Positions 41,558 through 51,100 are shown, counted from the first letter of the stretch. The stretch: 64,000 nucleotides of DNA from an uncultured Lachnoclostridium sp. (GCA_902464595.1 CABQJX010000002.1:12388-76387), one strand, 5' to 3'. Program-made: numbers and translations. Notes: generated by a model not told the origin, from the letters alone.

Positions 41558-43135
41558 ATGAATCAATTATCCAGACGTGCGGCGGCAGCGCTTCTGACCG
41601 GGCTTTTGATCTTCGGCCAGGCTGTTCCCGCGTTTGCCTCTCAGGACGATTCCAATTACGGGCCGGCCTTTGCCACTCCTAAGGTTGAGCAGGCTGCCCC
41701 CGGAGCTTCTGAGAGCCAGTCTACCGGCGATGGATCCGCTGCCCCCCAGTCATTAGGGCCAGCTTCCGAGACCCAGGAATCAAACGGTTCCGGGGATCAT
41801 GCGGCGCAGACGGATGCAAACGCCCCACAGTCAAACGATACAGCAGCCCAGGAAACGGACAGCTCTGCCCAGGAAAGCACAGCAGAAGGGGCAGCCCAGA
41901 CCAATACATCTGAGGATTCCGCCCAGGCAGACGCTGAGGCGGAGGCAGCCCAAAAGTTTGCTGAGGAGGAAGCAGCCCGCCAGGCCGCTGCCAATACCCC
42001 TTACCTTCAGATCCAGGTTCTGCGCCCAAATACGACATGGACCGATCCTGTGGTAGGCGATACGCCTGTAGTGGCAGAGGAGGGCTTCCGCTCCCTTTGT
42101 ATTTACCTAAACAACATCATAGGAGACGTGCTTTACCGCACCTACACCGGAGCCCACGGATGGAGCGATTGGGCTATAAACGGCGGACACACCAAGATAT
42201 GGGAGGACGGCGCTCTTGTTGAGGCGATCCAGATCCGCTTTAACGGCTTCGCCGGAAATATGTTCGACGTCTACTACTGCACCACCTTAAATGACGGGAC
42301 GGAGCTTGACTGGGCTAAAAACGGCGCTACTGCCGGAACCATGGGTACAGGAAAGGCATTAAAGAGCTTCCGCACCTCCTTATGGGGCAAAACAGTAGAA
42401 GGCGCTTCCTACAAGATGGACAAGCCTCTGGATGCAGCATTCCCTGACGGCATACAGGTGATCGACGGCGCAGTGGCATACTCAAGCGGAACCGGCGTTC
42501 CCTTTACCGGATGGGCCTGGAATGACAGAGACCGCTATTACTTTGTAAACAATGCCCCTGTCACCGGATGGCAGTACATTGACGGCTTCAAATACTTTTT
42601 TGACGGGACAGGAAAGCTTGTGACGGATCTGGAGCCGGTTATGGGAAACAACGGCCCCTTCCTCATCAGCATCAATAAGCAGATGAACTGCATGACCATC
42701 TTTGCCCAGGACGGAGCCAACGGCTTCATCATCCCGGTAAAGACATTCCTTACCTCCACAGGGCCGGATACCCCTCTGGGAACCTTCCAGACTCCTGCCA
42801 AATACCGGTGGCGTGACATGAACCATGGAATCTATACACAGTATGCAACCCGTGTCTATAAAGGATTCCTCATCCACTCCATCTTATACAGCAGTCCTGA
42901 CCCCATGACCTTAGATCCGCTGACCTACAACTATCTGGGCATCGCTCAGTCTGCAGGCTGTATCCGCCTCCTTTCCGGAGATGCAAAATGGGTATACGAC
43001 CACTGTCCTCTGGGAACCACAGTGACGATCTACAACTCAGAAAAGCCCGGCCCTTATGACCGCCCGGCTATTGAATGGCCTATCCCTGCCGACCAGCATT
43101 GGGATCCTACGGATCCGCTGTTCGCCCAGCAGTAG
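41558..43135 (+). CDS. Secreted L,D-transpeptidase with ChW-like and choline-binding-like repeats
   Basis: The 525-residue protein has a signal peptide (cleavage after 'AVPAFA', about residue 27), a long Ala/Gln/Ser/Thr-rich linker (about 30-145) and two Trp-containing repeats like clostridial ChW domains ('GAHGWSDWAINGG', 'ELDWAKNGATAGTMG'; about 150-285). Next come wall-binding repeats ('FTGWAWNDRDRYYFVN', 'VTGWQYIDGFKYFFDG'; about 310-350) and a YkuD domain (about 360-490) with His440 and catalytic Cys468 in 'SAGCIRL'. YkuD enzymes cross-link peptidoglycan 3-3 or attach proteins to it. AGGAGG precedes the ATG. The gene faces opposite to the glycan runs on both sides and ends at a shared terminator. 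Confidence 0.88.
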   Translation: MNQLSRRAAAALLTGLLIFGQAVPAFASQDDSNYGPAFATPKVEQAAPGASESQSTGDGSAAPQSLGPASETQESNGSGDHAAQTDANAPQSNDTAAQETDSSAQESTAEGAAQTNTSEDSAQADAEAEAAQKFAEEEAARQAAANTPYLQIQVLRPNTTWTDPVVGDTPVVAEEGFRSLCIYLNNIIGDVLYRTYTGAHGWSDWAINGGHTKIWEDGALVEAIQIRFNGFAGNMFDVYYCTTLNDGTELDWAKNGATAGTMGTGKALKSFRTSLWGKTVEGASYKMDKPLDAAFPDGIQVIDGAVAYSSGTGVPFTGWAWNDRDRYYFVNNAPVTGWQYIDGFKYFFDGTGKLVTDLEPVMGNNGPFLISINKQMNCMTIFAQDGANGFIIPVKTFLTSTGPDTPLGTFQTPAKYRWRDMNHGIYTQYATRVYKGFLIHSILYSSPDPMTLDPLTYNYLGIAQSAGCIRLLSGDAKWVYDHCPLGTTVTIYNSEKPGPYDRPAIEWPIPADQHWDPTDPLFAQQ

Positions 43136-43189
43136 GACAGGGCTGTCAGACCAAAAGCGAAAGAAGAATATTCCAATTTTTAAACGAAA

Positions 43190-43238
43190 GCAAGGAGGCT
43201 GTTCACCGGGATCATCTCCCAGTGAACAGCCTCCTTGC
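43190..43238. terminator. Bidirectional terminator between convergent genes
   Basis: A 17-base perfect stem (43190-43206 with 43222-43238) encloses a 15-base loop. The loop contains the stop codon of the minus-strand GT2 gene (43212-43214). It serves the L,D-transpeptidase gene on the plus strand and the third glycan run on the minus strand. Confidence 0.85.
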
Positions 43239-44204
43239 CCTTTCATATGCCCAGGGAAATGTCCGCTCAAACCGCAGGAAAAAACGCAGACGCTCAGGCA
43301 GCTCCCTGTAATATTTCCGATTTTCCGGTGCAAAAATATAGGAAAACTCTTTCAGATTCACCCGGGTCTGATAGTAGGTCCTGGCCGCTGCGCTGGCAGC
43401 CGCTTCCTTAAACCGGCCCCCGGTAGCCTTATCGTATTGGGCGTATGTCTTTTTCATCCGTTCCCAGTACGCCTGCTGCTTGGCCCGGTAGTCCCCCTCC
43501 TTTCCCTGAACGGTCCAGGAACCAGCTACCCCTACCCGGTAAGCGCTCATGGGCTCGTCAAAATAATATCCTCCCCCCCTGGCAGCAGCCATCAGCTGGA
43601 TCGGCGTATCTCCCACCGGGCAATCCACATAATAATCCGGCAATTGTTTCACCAGATCCGCAGGAAACGCCATAGAGGACATGGCATAGCCCGACGGCTT
43701 GTCAATTATATCCTCCGCTGTAAGGATGCGGTCTCCCTTATAGGGACGCATCTGCCCCTCTGTCACCGCCTTTCCCACCAGGTCAATGGATGCGCTGTGG
43801 ATACAGAGCATACAGTCCGGGTGGGATTCCATGTAATCCACCTGCTTTTGAAGCTTGTGGGGAGATACAAAGTAATCGTCCCCATCACACATAAAAATAT
43901 ATTTCCCCCTTGCCCTGGGGAAATTGAAGGCTCCGCTGATATTGTCAATTCCCTGGGAATACTGGTTTTCCTTCTGGATCAGCGGACGGATCTGGGGATA
44001 TTTTGCAGCATACTCCCGTATAATATCGCTGGTTCCGTCTGTGGAAGCGTCATCGTGAACCAGTATCTCAAATTCAAAATCTGTTTCCTGGCTTAAAAAG
44101 CTGTCCAGCGCCTGCCTGATATAGGAGGCATGGTTAAATGTAACGCAGTTGATGCTGGCCATGATCTGTCCGCTTTTGTCCGCCATGTTCTTTTCCTCCT
44201 GCAT
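43212..44204 (-). CDS. Glycosyltransferase family 2
   Basis: The 330-residue GT2 protein has 'ASINCVTFNHASYIRQAL', 'LVHDDASTDGTSDII', 'NISGAFNFPRARGKYIFMC' and 'DGDDYFVSPHKL'. The last residues ('RRLFTGR') are encoded inside the terminator stem. It follows the ATP-grasp gene by two bases. The sugar is unknown. Confidence 0.8.
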   Translation of the reverse strand: MQEEKNMADKSGQIMASINCVTFNHASYIRQALDSFLSQETDFEFEILVHDDASTDGTSDIIREYAAKYPQIRPLIQKENQYSQGIDNISGAFNFPRARGKYIFMCDGDDYFVSPHKLQKQVDYMESHPDCMLCIHSASIDLVGKAVTEGQMRPYKGDRILTAEDIIDKPSGYAMSSMAFPADLVKQLPDYYVDCPVGDTPIQLMAAARGGGYYFDEPMSAYRVGVAGSWTVQGKEGDYRAKQQAYWERMKKTYAQYDKATGGRFKEAAASAAARTYYQTRVNLKEFSYIFAPENRKYYRELPERLRFFLRFERTFPWAYERARRLFTGR

Positions 44205-44206
44205 AT

Positions 44207-45175
44207 CTATCCCCTTTTTGTAATGTATTCCTCATATTTTCTTGCAATAAACATGGGCTCTATGTTTTTCGGCATTTGATCCAACCCCTGTCCCATAAAG
44301 ATGCGCAGATGGCCTTCCACACAGCCGCAGCCAGCCAGGCAGGAAAATTCCACTCCGCCGGAAAATCTCGGATTGCACTCTAAGATCCGGCAGCTTCCCT
44401 CCCCTTCCTCTAAAAATTCCATATTCACGCATCCCTTAACGCCCAAACGCTTTGCAGCCTCCTTACAGGTCTCCTCCAGCTTTGGATCCCGGAATACCTG
44501 AACCGAGGTTCCCGCTCCGTTAAGGGTGCGAAGAAGCTCCCGGCGGCACACTGCAGCGCTCTCCCCGCTCTCCGGATCACGCACCACATCTACAGTCACC
44601 ACCCGGCCCTCTATCTTTGGCTGGACAATGTACCTCTCAGCCCCTTCCAGCCGTTTCAGGTTCTCCAGCTCCTGTGGGCTTCCTACAAACCGCAGTCCCT
44701 GACTGCTCCGCCCGTCCCTGGGTTTGCACACCAGAGGATATTTTATCCCATCCGGCTCCGCCTCCAGGAGATTCTTTGTTAAAATAGGATTCCCCAGATT
44801 GTTTTTTTTCATAAACTGGTAGAATTTCATCTTATCCCGGCAAAGGAAAATGCACTCCTCACCCGATATGCACAGTGTGATCCCTTCCCTACAAAATTCC
44901 TCCCGGAATCCAGTGAGAACGTCAATCTCCACATCCGTAAGGGGAAGGAGCCCCCACGCCTTCTCTCTCCGGCAAATTTCTATCAAAGCCTTCCGGTACG
45001 CCTCTTGATCCACAGCCAAAGGAACCTGATAAAAGTTATCCACATTTTGACTGTCTGCGATCCACTCTTTTGGGTAAATATCACAGCCCACCACTCTGAT
45101 TCCCATTTTCTTACATGTCTTGATGACAATGTCAGCGGAAAAAGAACCGATGGCTGTCACAACCACTGTCCTCAT
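44207..45175 (-). CDS. ATP-grasp domain protein (CarB/PylC-like)
   Basis: The 322-residue protein has a Rossmann-like N-terminal part ('VVVTAIGSFSADIVIKTCK') and an ATP-grasp domain with 'YPLVCKPRDGRSSQGLRFV', 'YIVQPKIEGRVVTVDVV' and the metal residues in 'ILECNPRFSGGVEF'. Such proteins join a carboxylate to an amine or thiol. In glycan loci they can make amide- or amino-acid-decorated sugars, which is inference here. AGGAG lies 11 bases before the ATG. Confidence 0.75.
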   Translation of the reverse strand: MRTVVVTAIGSFSADIVIKTCKKMGIRVVGCDIYPKEWIADSQNVDNFYQVPLAVDQEAYRKALIEICRREKAWGLLPLTDVEIDVLTGFREEFCREGITLCISGEECIFLCRDKMKFYQFMKKNNLGNPILTKNLLEAEPDGIKYPLVCKPRDGRSSQGLRFVGSPQELENLKRLEGAERYIVQPKIEGRVVTVDVVRDPESGESAAVCRRELLRTLNGAGTSVQVFRDPKLEETCKEAAKRLGVKGCVNMEFLEEGEGSCRILECNPRFSGGVEFSCLAGCGCVEGHLRIFMGQGLDQMPKNIEPMFIARKYEEYITKRG

Positions 45176-45246
45176 CTATTCTCACACTCCTATTTTCATT
45201 TTTATCAGGATGCTTCTTTCTGATGTTTTTTAATATAACCCGGCTC

Positions 45247-46692
45247 CTACTTTCTCAGCCTCTCCCCTGCAAGCCCTGCCAGATACCGGAACACAGCCAG
45301 CTGAAATCCCCAGGATACGATCACATATACGGCTGCCCCCAAAAGGATCTGAAGGATCAGGCCAAGCCAGCCTCCAGGCAAAAAATACTGGGAAGCCAGC
45401 ACCGACACGGCCATCAGGACAGACACGGCCACGGAGGGGATAATATCCCTCCACTGATCAAAAATACTGTAATCCAACAGCTTCTTATTGGGCCATGCAT
45501 TGATGAAAGTGCACAGAAAATCTGCTGCCGCCTTTAACGCCACCAGCACCAGAGCATTATAGCGGATCCCAGCCAAAAGCACGGCCAGCCCCACCAGCTT
45601 CTTAATAATTTCCAGTTTCAGGAAAATATCGCTGCGGCCCAAGGCGTTTAATGCCTGAAGGTTAGCAATATGGATTGGCCAAAAGGAATAAGCAATGCAC
45701 ATGATCTGAAGAAAAGGGACACAGGACAGCCATTTTTCTCCCAGAAGGAGAAGAACCATAGGGCGGGCCACTGCCATCAGCCCTGCCATCATGGGAAGTA
45801 CCAGATAAGAACTCACCGTGATCGCGCGGCGCATCATGGCCTTCACCTTTTCTGGTTCGTCCTGGCTGGCAGACAGCAGAGGCAGCATCACAGACTGGAT
45901 CGCAGCGCCCAGATTGCTGACGATCAGCTTCGGAAACTGTTCTCCTCTGTTATAATTTCCCAGCATAGCCTTGTTGTAGATCCGTCCGATCACCAGGCCG
46001 TAAATATTGTTGTAAACCGTATCAAGAAGGGAAGCGCACAAAAGCTTCCATCCAAAGGAAAACATTGTACGAAGCCGGGACAGGCTGAACAAAAGCTTCG
46101 GCTTCCAGCTCACAGCTGCAAACAGGAGGATCATGTAACAGAAATAGTAAGCAATCTGCTGCCATACCAGAGCCCAAACGCCCCATCCTCTGCAGGCCAG
46201 AAAAACACTGGCCCCGCCTGATAATACAGAAGCGCCGAACGAGGAGATGCACAGCCCCTTAAATTCCATATTCCGGGAAACATAGGCATTCTGAATGGAG
46301 ATCACACCGCCCGGAAACAGAACCACTGCCAGCACTCGGATCAGGGAAACCATCTCCCGGTTGTGATAAAAGGCAGCAATCCCGGGAGCGCACAAAAACA
46401 AGATCAAATATATCAATGCAGCCAGAGCCATGTTGAAAAAGAATACCGATGAAAAATCCTTCTGATCCACCTTTCTCTTTTGGATCAGGGCAGTTCCAAA
46501 TCCATTCTGCACCAGCACATTTGCTATGGTGACAAAGATCAGGATCACTCCTACGACTCCATACTCCTCCGGAGACAGCAACCTGGCCAGTAAAATGGAC
46601 ACCAGAAACTGGACGCCCTGAGCCCCTCCATTTTCCATCAATTTCCAAAAAAGGCCATTCAAAACCTTTGTTGTAGTCTTTCCTTCGTTCAA
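45247..46692 (-). CDS. wzx: Lipid-linked oligosaccharide flippase (Wzx, MOP superfamily)
   Basis: The 481-residue protein has about fourteen membrane segments and MOP/Wzx marks near the N-terminus ('GLFWKLMENGGAQGVQFLVS', 'LLARLLSPEEYGVVGV'). It would move undecaprenyl-linked repeat units across the membrane. Start: TTG at 46692, nine bases after AGGAG, because the frame has no earlier suitable ATG. It overlaps neither neighbour but is only four bases from the GT2 gene upstream. Confidence 0.85.
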   Translation of the reverse strand: MNEGKTTTKVLNGLFWKLMENGGAQGVQFLVSILLARLLSPEEYGVVGVILIFVTIANVLVQNGFGTALIQKRKVDQKDFSSVFFFNMALAALIYLILFLCAPGIAAFYHNREMVSLIRVLAVVLFPGGVISIQNAYVSRNMEFKGLCISSFGASVLSGGASVFLACRGWGVWALVWQQIAYYFCYMILLFAAVSWKPKLLFSLSRLRTMFSFGWKLLCASLLDTVYNNIYGLVIGRIYNKAMLGNYNRGEQFPKLIVSNLGAAIQSVMLPLLSASQDEPEKVKAMMRRAITVSSYLVLPMMAGLMAVARPMVLLLLGEKWLSCVPFLQIMCIAYSFWPIHIANLQALNALGRSDIFLKLEIIKKLVGLAVLLAGIRYNALVLVALKAAADFLCTFINAWPNKKLLDYSIFDQWRDIIPSVAVSVLMAVSVLASQYFLPGGWLGLILQILLGAAVYVIVSWGFQLAVFRYLAGLAGERLRK

Positions 46693-46696
46693 CCTA

Positions 46697-47806
46697 TTAA
46701 TCTCCTATAAACATCATCTGTCCCAGAGTCCGGGCCAGTGTATTTTTCGTAAAACCGTAACGCAGGATCAGGGCGATTTTTCCAATCCGGCTGCACCTGG
46801 GCAGACGGACAAAGGCTTCCAAAACCTGCCTCTGCTCCTCATCCAGCTGATCTTTAAAAATCTCCAAAAAGCAGCGGGCCTGTCCGAACATCTTCCTGTA
46901 ATTTTCCCTGGCCCTGCTTCCGTCCTTCAGCCGCTGCCTGGCAGAATCCAATTCATCTGCCTGGCCTGCCCCCAAAGCATTTTCCCCATGCTGCCGGTAA
47001 TAATACAGGGACGAATCCACCCATCCGATCCGGCCAAAGCAGGAGGCAATGAGGGCAAGCCATGCGTCGTGCATGAGGCATATATCAGGTATTGTTTTTA
47101 AAAAGGGAAGCATTCCCCTGTGAAACATCACCGCTCCTCCTGTGACATTATTCTGCACCAACAGCTGAGAAAGACGGCAGCGCTCCGGGGAAAGGTTCTG
47201 ATACTGGAAAAAGCTGCCAGCAATGGGATTCAGCTCCTGATCCGTCACCGTCAGATCCGAGTGGACCAGAAGGGCCAGTCCGCCTTCCTCCGCTTTCCTC
47301 TCCTTCCCTTTTCTCTCACCCTCCATCTCATGAAGCTTTTTCAAGAGCATGGACGCCTTCTGGGGCTTCCACACATCGTCCTGATCACTGAGCATAAAGT
47401 AAGAGGCATGGGCCATATCCTCCAAAAGGAAGCGTTCCTCCCGGCTGAGAGGGGCATATTCCCCACCCCTTTCCCATGGGCCGCCCTTTCCCTTTTCTTC
47501 CTTTCCGCCCCATGAATCCCCTTCGTTTTCTTCCAAGACTCCATATCGTCCCCCGTCCGCCATCAGCTTCATCAGCTTCAGGAAATGGGCCCCGGCCCCT
47601 CCAGATGGCTCCCTGCGAAAAAGAGCCAGAATACGGTCCGGCCATTGTTTTCGATACCGTTCCAAAATTTCCCTGGTATGGTCGGAGGAGCAGTCATCGG
47701 ACACCAGGATCCGTATATCCTCCTTCTGAGCTAAAATAGAATCCAGCTGCTGGCTGATGTATGTCTCCCCATTGCGGGCAGCCAGCAAAACCGTTATCAA
47801 AGACAT
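46697..47806 (-). CDS. Glycosyltransferase family 2 with a charged insert
   Basis: The 369-residue GT2 protein has 'ITVLLAARNGETYISQQL', 'LVSDDCSSDHTREIL' and 'MLSDQDDVWKPQKASMLL', typical of RfbF-like rhamnosyltransferases. Between the second and third motif is a Gly/Glu/Lys-rich insert of about 45 residues ('GKEEKGKGGPWERGGEY'), not usual in the family. Start: ATG at 47806 behind GGAAAGGG. Longer frames upstream lie inside the acyltransferase gene and are rejected. It overlaps that gene by ten bases. Confidence 0.8.
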   Translation of the reverse strand: MSLITVLLAARNGETYISQQLDSILAQKEDIRILVSDDCSSDHTREILERYRKQWPDRILALFRREPSGGAGAHFLKLMKLMADGGRYGVLEENEGDSWGGKEEKGKGGPWERGGEYAPLSREERFLLEDMAHASYFMLSDQDDVWKPQKASMLLKKLHEMEGERKGKERKAEEGGLALLVHSDLTVTDQELNPIAGSFFQYQNLSPERCRLSQLLVQNNVTGGAVMFHRGMLPFLKTIPDICLMHDAWLALIASCFGRIGWVDSSLYYYRQHGENALGAGQADELDSARQRLKDGSRARENYRKMFGQARCFLEIFKDQLDEEQRQVLEAFVRLPRCSRIGKIALILRYGFTKNTLARTLGQMMFIGD

Positions 47807-48960
47807 TTTTTTCCCTTTCCTTCCAGCCATGGAAAACTGCGTTCCACCGCTTTCACCACAAATGGTTCCCCCACAAGCACCACCCCAAGAAGTATAAGAT
47901 CCCAGGGCCTCTGATCCAAGATCCCCGGAACGGTCAGCTTTCCGGCAATCACCCGAAAGGCGGCGACCACCGGAACCAGATGGGTACACATAACAGTGAG
48001 GGAATGGCGGCCATACCACACAAAGACTGGCACGATCCCCTTTTTTATGATCCCCAGCTGCTTCCAAGCTCCCGCCGAATGTTCCAGCCGCTCCCCTGCC
48101 ATCAGGATCGCCCCGGAGGCAAACAGCGTTGTTCCGATCCAGGACAGGGGATCCTGCATGGTAAGATAATTAAAATCGCATCTTGGAACCAGAGAGGTGA
48201 GGCAGAAAGAGATACCCAAAAGGCAAAAAGAAAGGACAGCCGACATCCGATCCCCCAAATGTCTGCACACCCATTTCCATATAAAATATCCGCCTGCCCC
48301 TCCCGAAGCCAACAAAAATCCAACAAGTCCCTTAATGTAAACCATCAGAGGAAGATGAGTGATCCTCCACAGAGTGGTATCCTGTCTTCCTCCATTGATC
48401 CACAGGATCAAACATACGCTGGCAGCTGTACCCAGGGCAGCTGCTAATCCCATTTTCTTCCATTTTCCATAAAAACTGTTAAGCAGCAGCTCCGCCAGGA
48501 ACATGCTGGGAAGAAACCACAGCGTTTCCAGTCCTACCAGCGTAACCGTATAATAAATATCAGACAAAAACACCATAGGCGTATAAGAAGCCGGCCACAC
48601 TAAAAATACGCGAAAAGCCATAAACAGCAGGCTGTAACACACATAGGGAATCCCAAGGGAGCGAAGCCTTCGGCCTGCAAGCCTGCGAAAACAGATTCCA
48701 GTGGGATCTGTGCCGTAACGCAGGGCATAGCGCCAGCCTGTGTAAACATAGAAAATGGCCAGCATAAAAAAATCATACCAGAGGGAAACTGCTCCCAGGC
48801 TGGTCTGAACCAGGCAATGGCTGGCCACAACTCCCAGGATCCCCATTCCCTTAGCTGCATCCAGGTAAACCAGCCGCCTGCTGTCTTTCCTGCTGTCTTT
48901 CCTGATCTCTTTTCCGTTCTCTTTTTCCCGGCCCGGCTCCTTTGCCTGTCCCCTATCCAA
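47797..48960 (-). CDS. Acyltransferase family 3 membrane protein
   Basis: The 387-residue protein has about ten membrane segments and the family opening 'LVYLDAAKGMGILGVVASH', with the catalytic-type His in the first helix. Acyltransferase-3 proteins move acetyl groups onto glycans at the membrane. Start: TTG at 48960 after GGAGGAG, overlapping the glf stop by eight bases. The first 30 residues are basic and encoded by a 12-base repeat ('RKDSRKDSRR'). Confidence 0.82.
   Translation of the reverse strand: MDRGQAKEPGREKENGKEIRKDSRKDSRRLVYLDAAKGMGILGVVASHCLVQTSLGAVSLWYDFFMLAIFYVYTGWRYALRYGTDPTGICFRRLAGRRLRSLGIPYVCYSLLFMAFRVFLVWPASYTPMVFLSDIYYTVTLVGLETLWFLPSMFLAELLLNSFYGKWKKMGLAAALGTAASVCLILWINGGRQDTTLWRITHLPLMVYIKGLVGFLLASGGAGGYFIWKWVCRHLGDRMSAVLSFCLLGISFCLTSLVPRCDFNYLTMQDPLSWIGTTLFASGAILMAGERLEHSAGAWKQLGIIKKGIVPVFVWYGRHSLTVMCTHLVPVVAAFRVIAGKLTVPGILDQRPWDLILLGVVLVGEPFVVKAVERSFPWLEGKGKKCL
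48878..48904. repeat. 12-bp tandem repeat in the 5' end of the acyltransferase gene
   Basis: CTGCTGTCTTTC occurs twice in tandem (48878-48889, 48890-48901) with a decayed third copy following. It encodes Lys-Asp-Ser-Arg repeats on the minus strand. A related sequence lies in the 3' end of the GT8 gene near 40390-40405. Confidence 0.65.
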
Positions 48961-50053
48961 AGATCTCCTCCGCCTTCTCCATAGCTGAGGCGATCACCTT
49001 ATCCATATCATAGTATTTATACTCGCCCAGACGGCCTCCAAAGATCACCCGATCCTGTTCCTTAGCGAGGGCCTCATACTTCTGGTACAGCTCCTGATTT
49101 TTGCTGTCGTTGACCGGATAATAAGGTTCCATCCCCTCCTGCCAATCCACCGGGTATTCCCTGGTAATTACCGTTTTGGGCTGAGTGCCAAACTCAAAAT
49201 GTTTATGCTCAATGATACGGGTGTAAGGCGTTTCCCGATCCGTATAGTTGACCACCGCTACACCCTGATGGTTCTCCTCCTCCAAGGTCTCTGTCTCAAA
49301 ACGGAGGCTCCTGTATTCCAGCTTTCCAAACTGATAGTCAAAAAAAGCATCGATGGGGCCAGTGTAAACCACCCGATCCCCCATACTGTCATAGTGTTCC
49401 CGGTTCTTTAAATAATCCTTTCCCAGCTCAATATCGCACCCTTCAAAAAGCTTTTCTACGATCACATTGTAGCCTCCTATGGGGATCCCCTGGTATGGAT
49501 CATTAAAATAATTGTTGTCATACGTATAGCGCACTGGAAGACGCTTGATGATAAAGGCCGGAAGGTCTTTGCAGTCCCTTCCCCACTGTTTTTCCGTGTA
49601 TCCCTTAATGAGAGTCTCATAAAGCTCCCTGCCTACCAGATGGATGGCCTGTTCCTCCAGGTTCTGCGGTTCCCCCTGGATCTCTCCCCTCTGCTTTTCA
49701 ATGATCGCCTTCGCCTGAGCCGGTGTGGAAACGCCCCACATGCGGCTGAAGGTGTTCATGTTAAAAGGCATGTTATACATCTTTCCTTTAAAATTAGCCA
49801 CTGGGCTGTTGGTATAGCGGTTAAATTCCGCCAGAGAATTGACAAACTCCCACACCTTTTTATTTCCTGTGTGGAAGATGTGGGCCCCGTAGCGGTGGAC
49901 GTGGATCCCCTCAATGTCCTCACAGTACACATTTCCCCCAATATGATCCCGCTTCTCCACCACCAGACAGCTTTTTCCATTCTTTCCTGCATACCAGGCA
50001 AACACACCTGCGTACAGGCCGCTGCCTACCAATATATAATCATAATGCTTCAT
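48953..50053 (-). CDS. glf: UDP-galactopyranose mutase
   Basis: The 366-residue flavoprotein has the FAD loop 'LVGSGLYAGVFAW', 'GNVYCEDIEGIHVHRYGAHIFHT' spread over the substrate entry region, 'GYTEKQWGRD' and the late 'FGGRLGEYKYYDMD'. It converts UDP-galactopyranose to UDP-galactofuranose, so galactofuranose is a probable constituent of the surface glycan. AAGGAG precedes the ATG. No obvious Galf-specific transferase was identified among the GT2 genes. Confidence 0.93.
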   Translation of the reverse strand: MKHYDYILVGSGLYAGVFAWYAGKNGKSCLVVEKRDHIGGNVYCEDIEGIHVHRYGAHIFHTGNKKVWEFVNSLAEFNRYTNSPVANFKGKMYNMPFNMNTFSRMWGVSTPAQAKAIIEKQRGEIQGEPQNLEEQAIHLVGRELYETLIKGYTEKQWGRDCKDLPAFIIKRLPVRYTYDNNYFNDPYQGIPIGGYNVIVEKLFEGCDIELGKDYLKNREHYDSMGDRVVYTGPIDAFFDYQFGKLEYRSLRFETETLEEENHQGVAVVNYTDRETPYTRIIEHKHFEFGTQPKTVITREYPVDWQEGMEPYYPVNDSKNQELYQKYEALAKEQDRVIFGGRLGEYKYYDMDKVIASAMEKAEEIFG

Positions 50054-50142
50054 ACCGGCTGCTCCTTCCCCAGGATTTCTCCCAGATCCTTTTTCTCTTT
50101 CCCAATTGTACTATGTTTCGCAAAAAATGTAAATGGAGGCCT

Positions 50143-50976
50143 CTACTCTAACGGGATCCCGAAAACCCATAGGCGAAGGGCAAAAAGTGCCAGCAGATGA
50201 AGGGGGTAAAACCAATAGAAGCCATACCTTCCCCGCCTTCTTCCTTTCTCCCCGTTATAGAGAAAGAGGAAAAAGGCCGTGCCGCATCCCGCTGCCACAG
50301 CCCCTGCCGCCGAAAACCATTCCCAGCAGGTGAAAAAGATCAGAAGCCCGCTTAACAAAGCCTGTTCTTTTTTTCTTCCTCTCAAAAGATAGATTAAGGA
50401 GATAAGACAGATCCCATCTATGCTGTAATCTGCCTGCAAAACCATACTGGCCGCAGCCCCTCCTGCGATCCAGCCTGCGGTCCCATAAAAGCGGGCCGAA
50501 GATTCCAGGCGGCTGCATTTCTCAATCCCCCACAACACAAAAAGCCCCAGAGCCAGTTCTATATAGACATTGTGAGTTTCCCCAAACCAGGTATTCCATA
50601 CCGCCAGGCTATAAGGGATCTCTGATACCAGAGCAAAAATCACCATGGCCAGGCCATACCGCCTCCGGTTACGGGTATGGCAGAACCCTTCCACAAGCAA
50701 AAGGCAGTAAACCGGAAATGCGATCCGCCCCACGAGCCGGAAAAAATAGTCCAGCCTGTAAAGATGTTCGCCTATCCCGGAAGCTAAAAGAATATTCCCC
50801 GCCTCCCTCAGAGGGCCTCTATAGATCAGCAGCCGTTCCAGGATCACAGCCCCTATATGGTCAATGGTCATGGAAACGAGCGCTATATATTTTAAGGCAG
50901 CTCCCGTCAGGCCAAATTTTCTTTCTGTAACTCCTATATGAAAAACTTTTCTTCTATCTCGTCCAATATCTTTCAC
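50143..50976 (-). CDS. TraX family membrane protein
   Basis: The 277-residue protein has about eight membrane segments and the TraX signature 'LKYIALVSMTIDHIGAVIL' at its beginning and 'GRIAFPVYCLLLVEGF' later. TraX of F plasmid acetylates pilin, while chromosomal copies are of unknown function. The start is a GTG at 50976, with AGGAG about 13 bases upstream. It lies 89 bases before glf and could be the first gene of that run. Confidence 0.82.
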   Translation of the reverse strand: MKDIGRDRRKVFHIGVTERKFGLTGAALKYIALVSMTIDHIGAVILERLLIYRGPLREAGNILLASGIGEHLYRLDYFFRLVGRIAFPVYCLLLVEGFCHTRNRRRYGLAMVIFALVSEIPYSLAVWNTWFGETHNVYIELALGLFVLWGIEKCSRLESSARFYGTAGWIAGGAAASMVLQADYSIDGICLISLIYLLRGRKKEQALLSGLLIFFTCWEWFSAAGAVAAGCGTAFFLFLYNGEKGRRRGRYGFYWFYPLHLLALFALRLWVFGIPLE

Positions 50977-51100
50977 TTTCTTCTATTTTCTCCTTTTATC
51001 TGCATATTTTGCCTATGTAGCTGAAATGTTATCTTATCATTAAATCAGCCTGTCATCCATAAAAAATAAGAAGACCTTTTTTCTTCTGAATATGCTAAAC

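Noticed and set aside
46697..48067. An 87-residue N-terminal extension of the GT2 protein at 46697-47806
   Set aside because: The extension lies inside the acyltransferase gene in another frame and has no similarity to GT2 proteins. ATG at 47806 has its own ribosome site.
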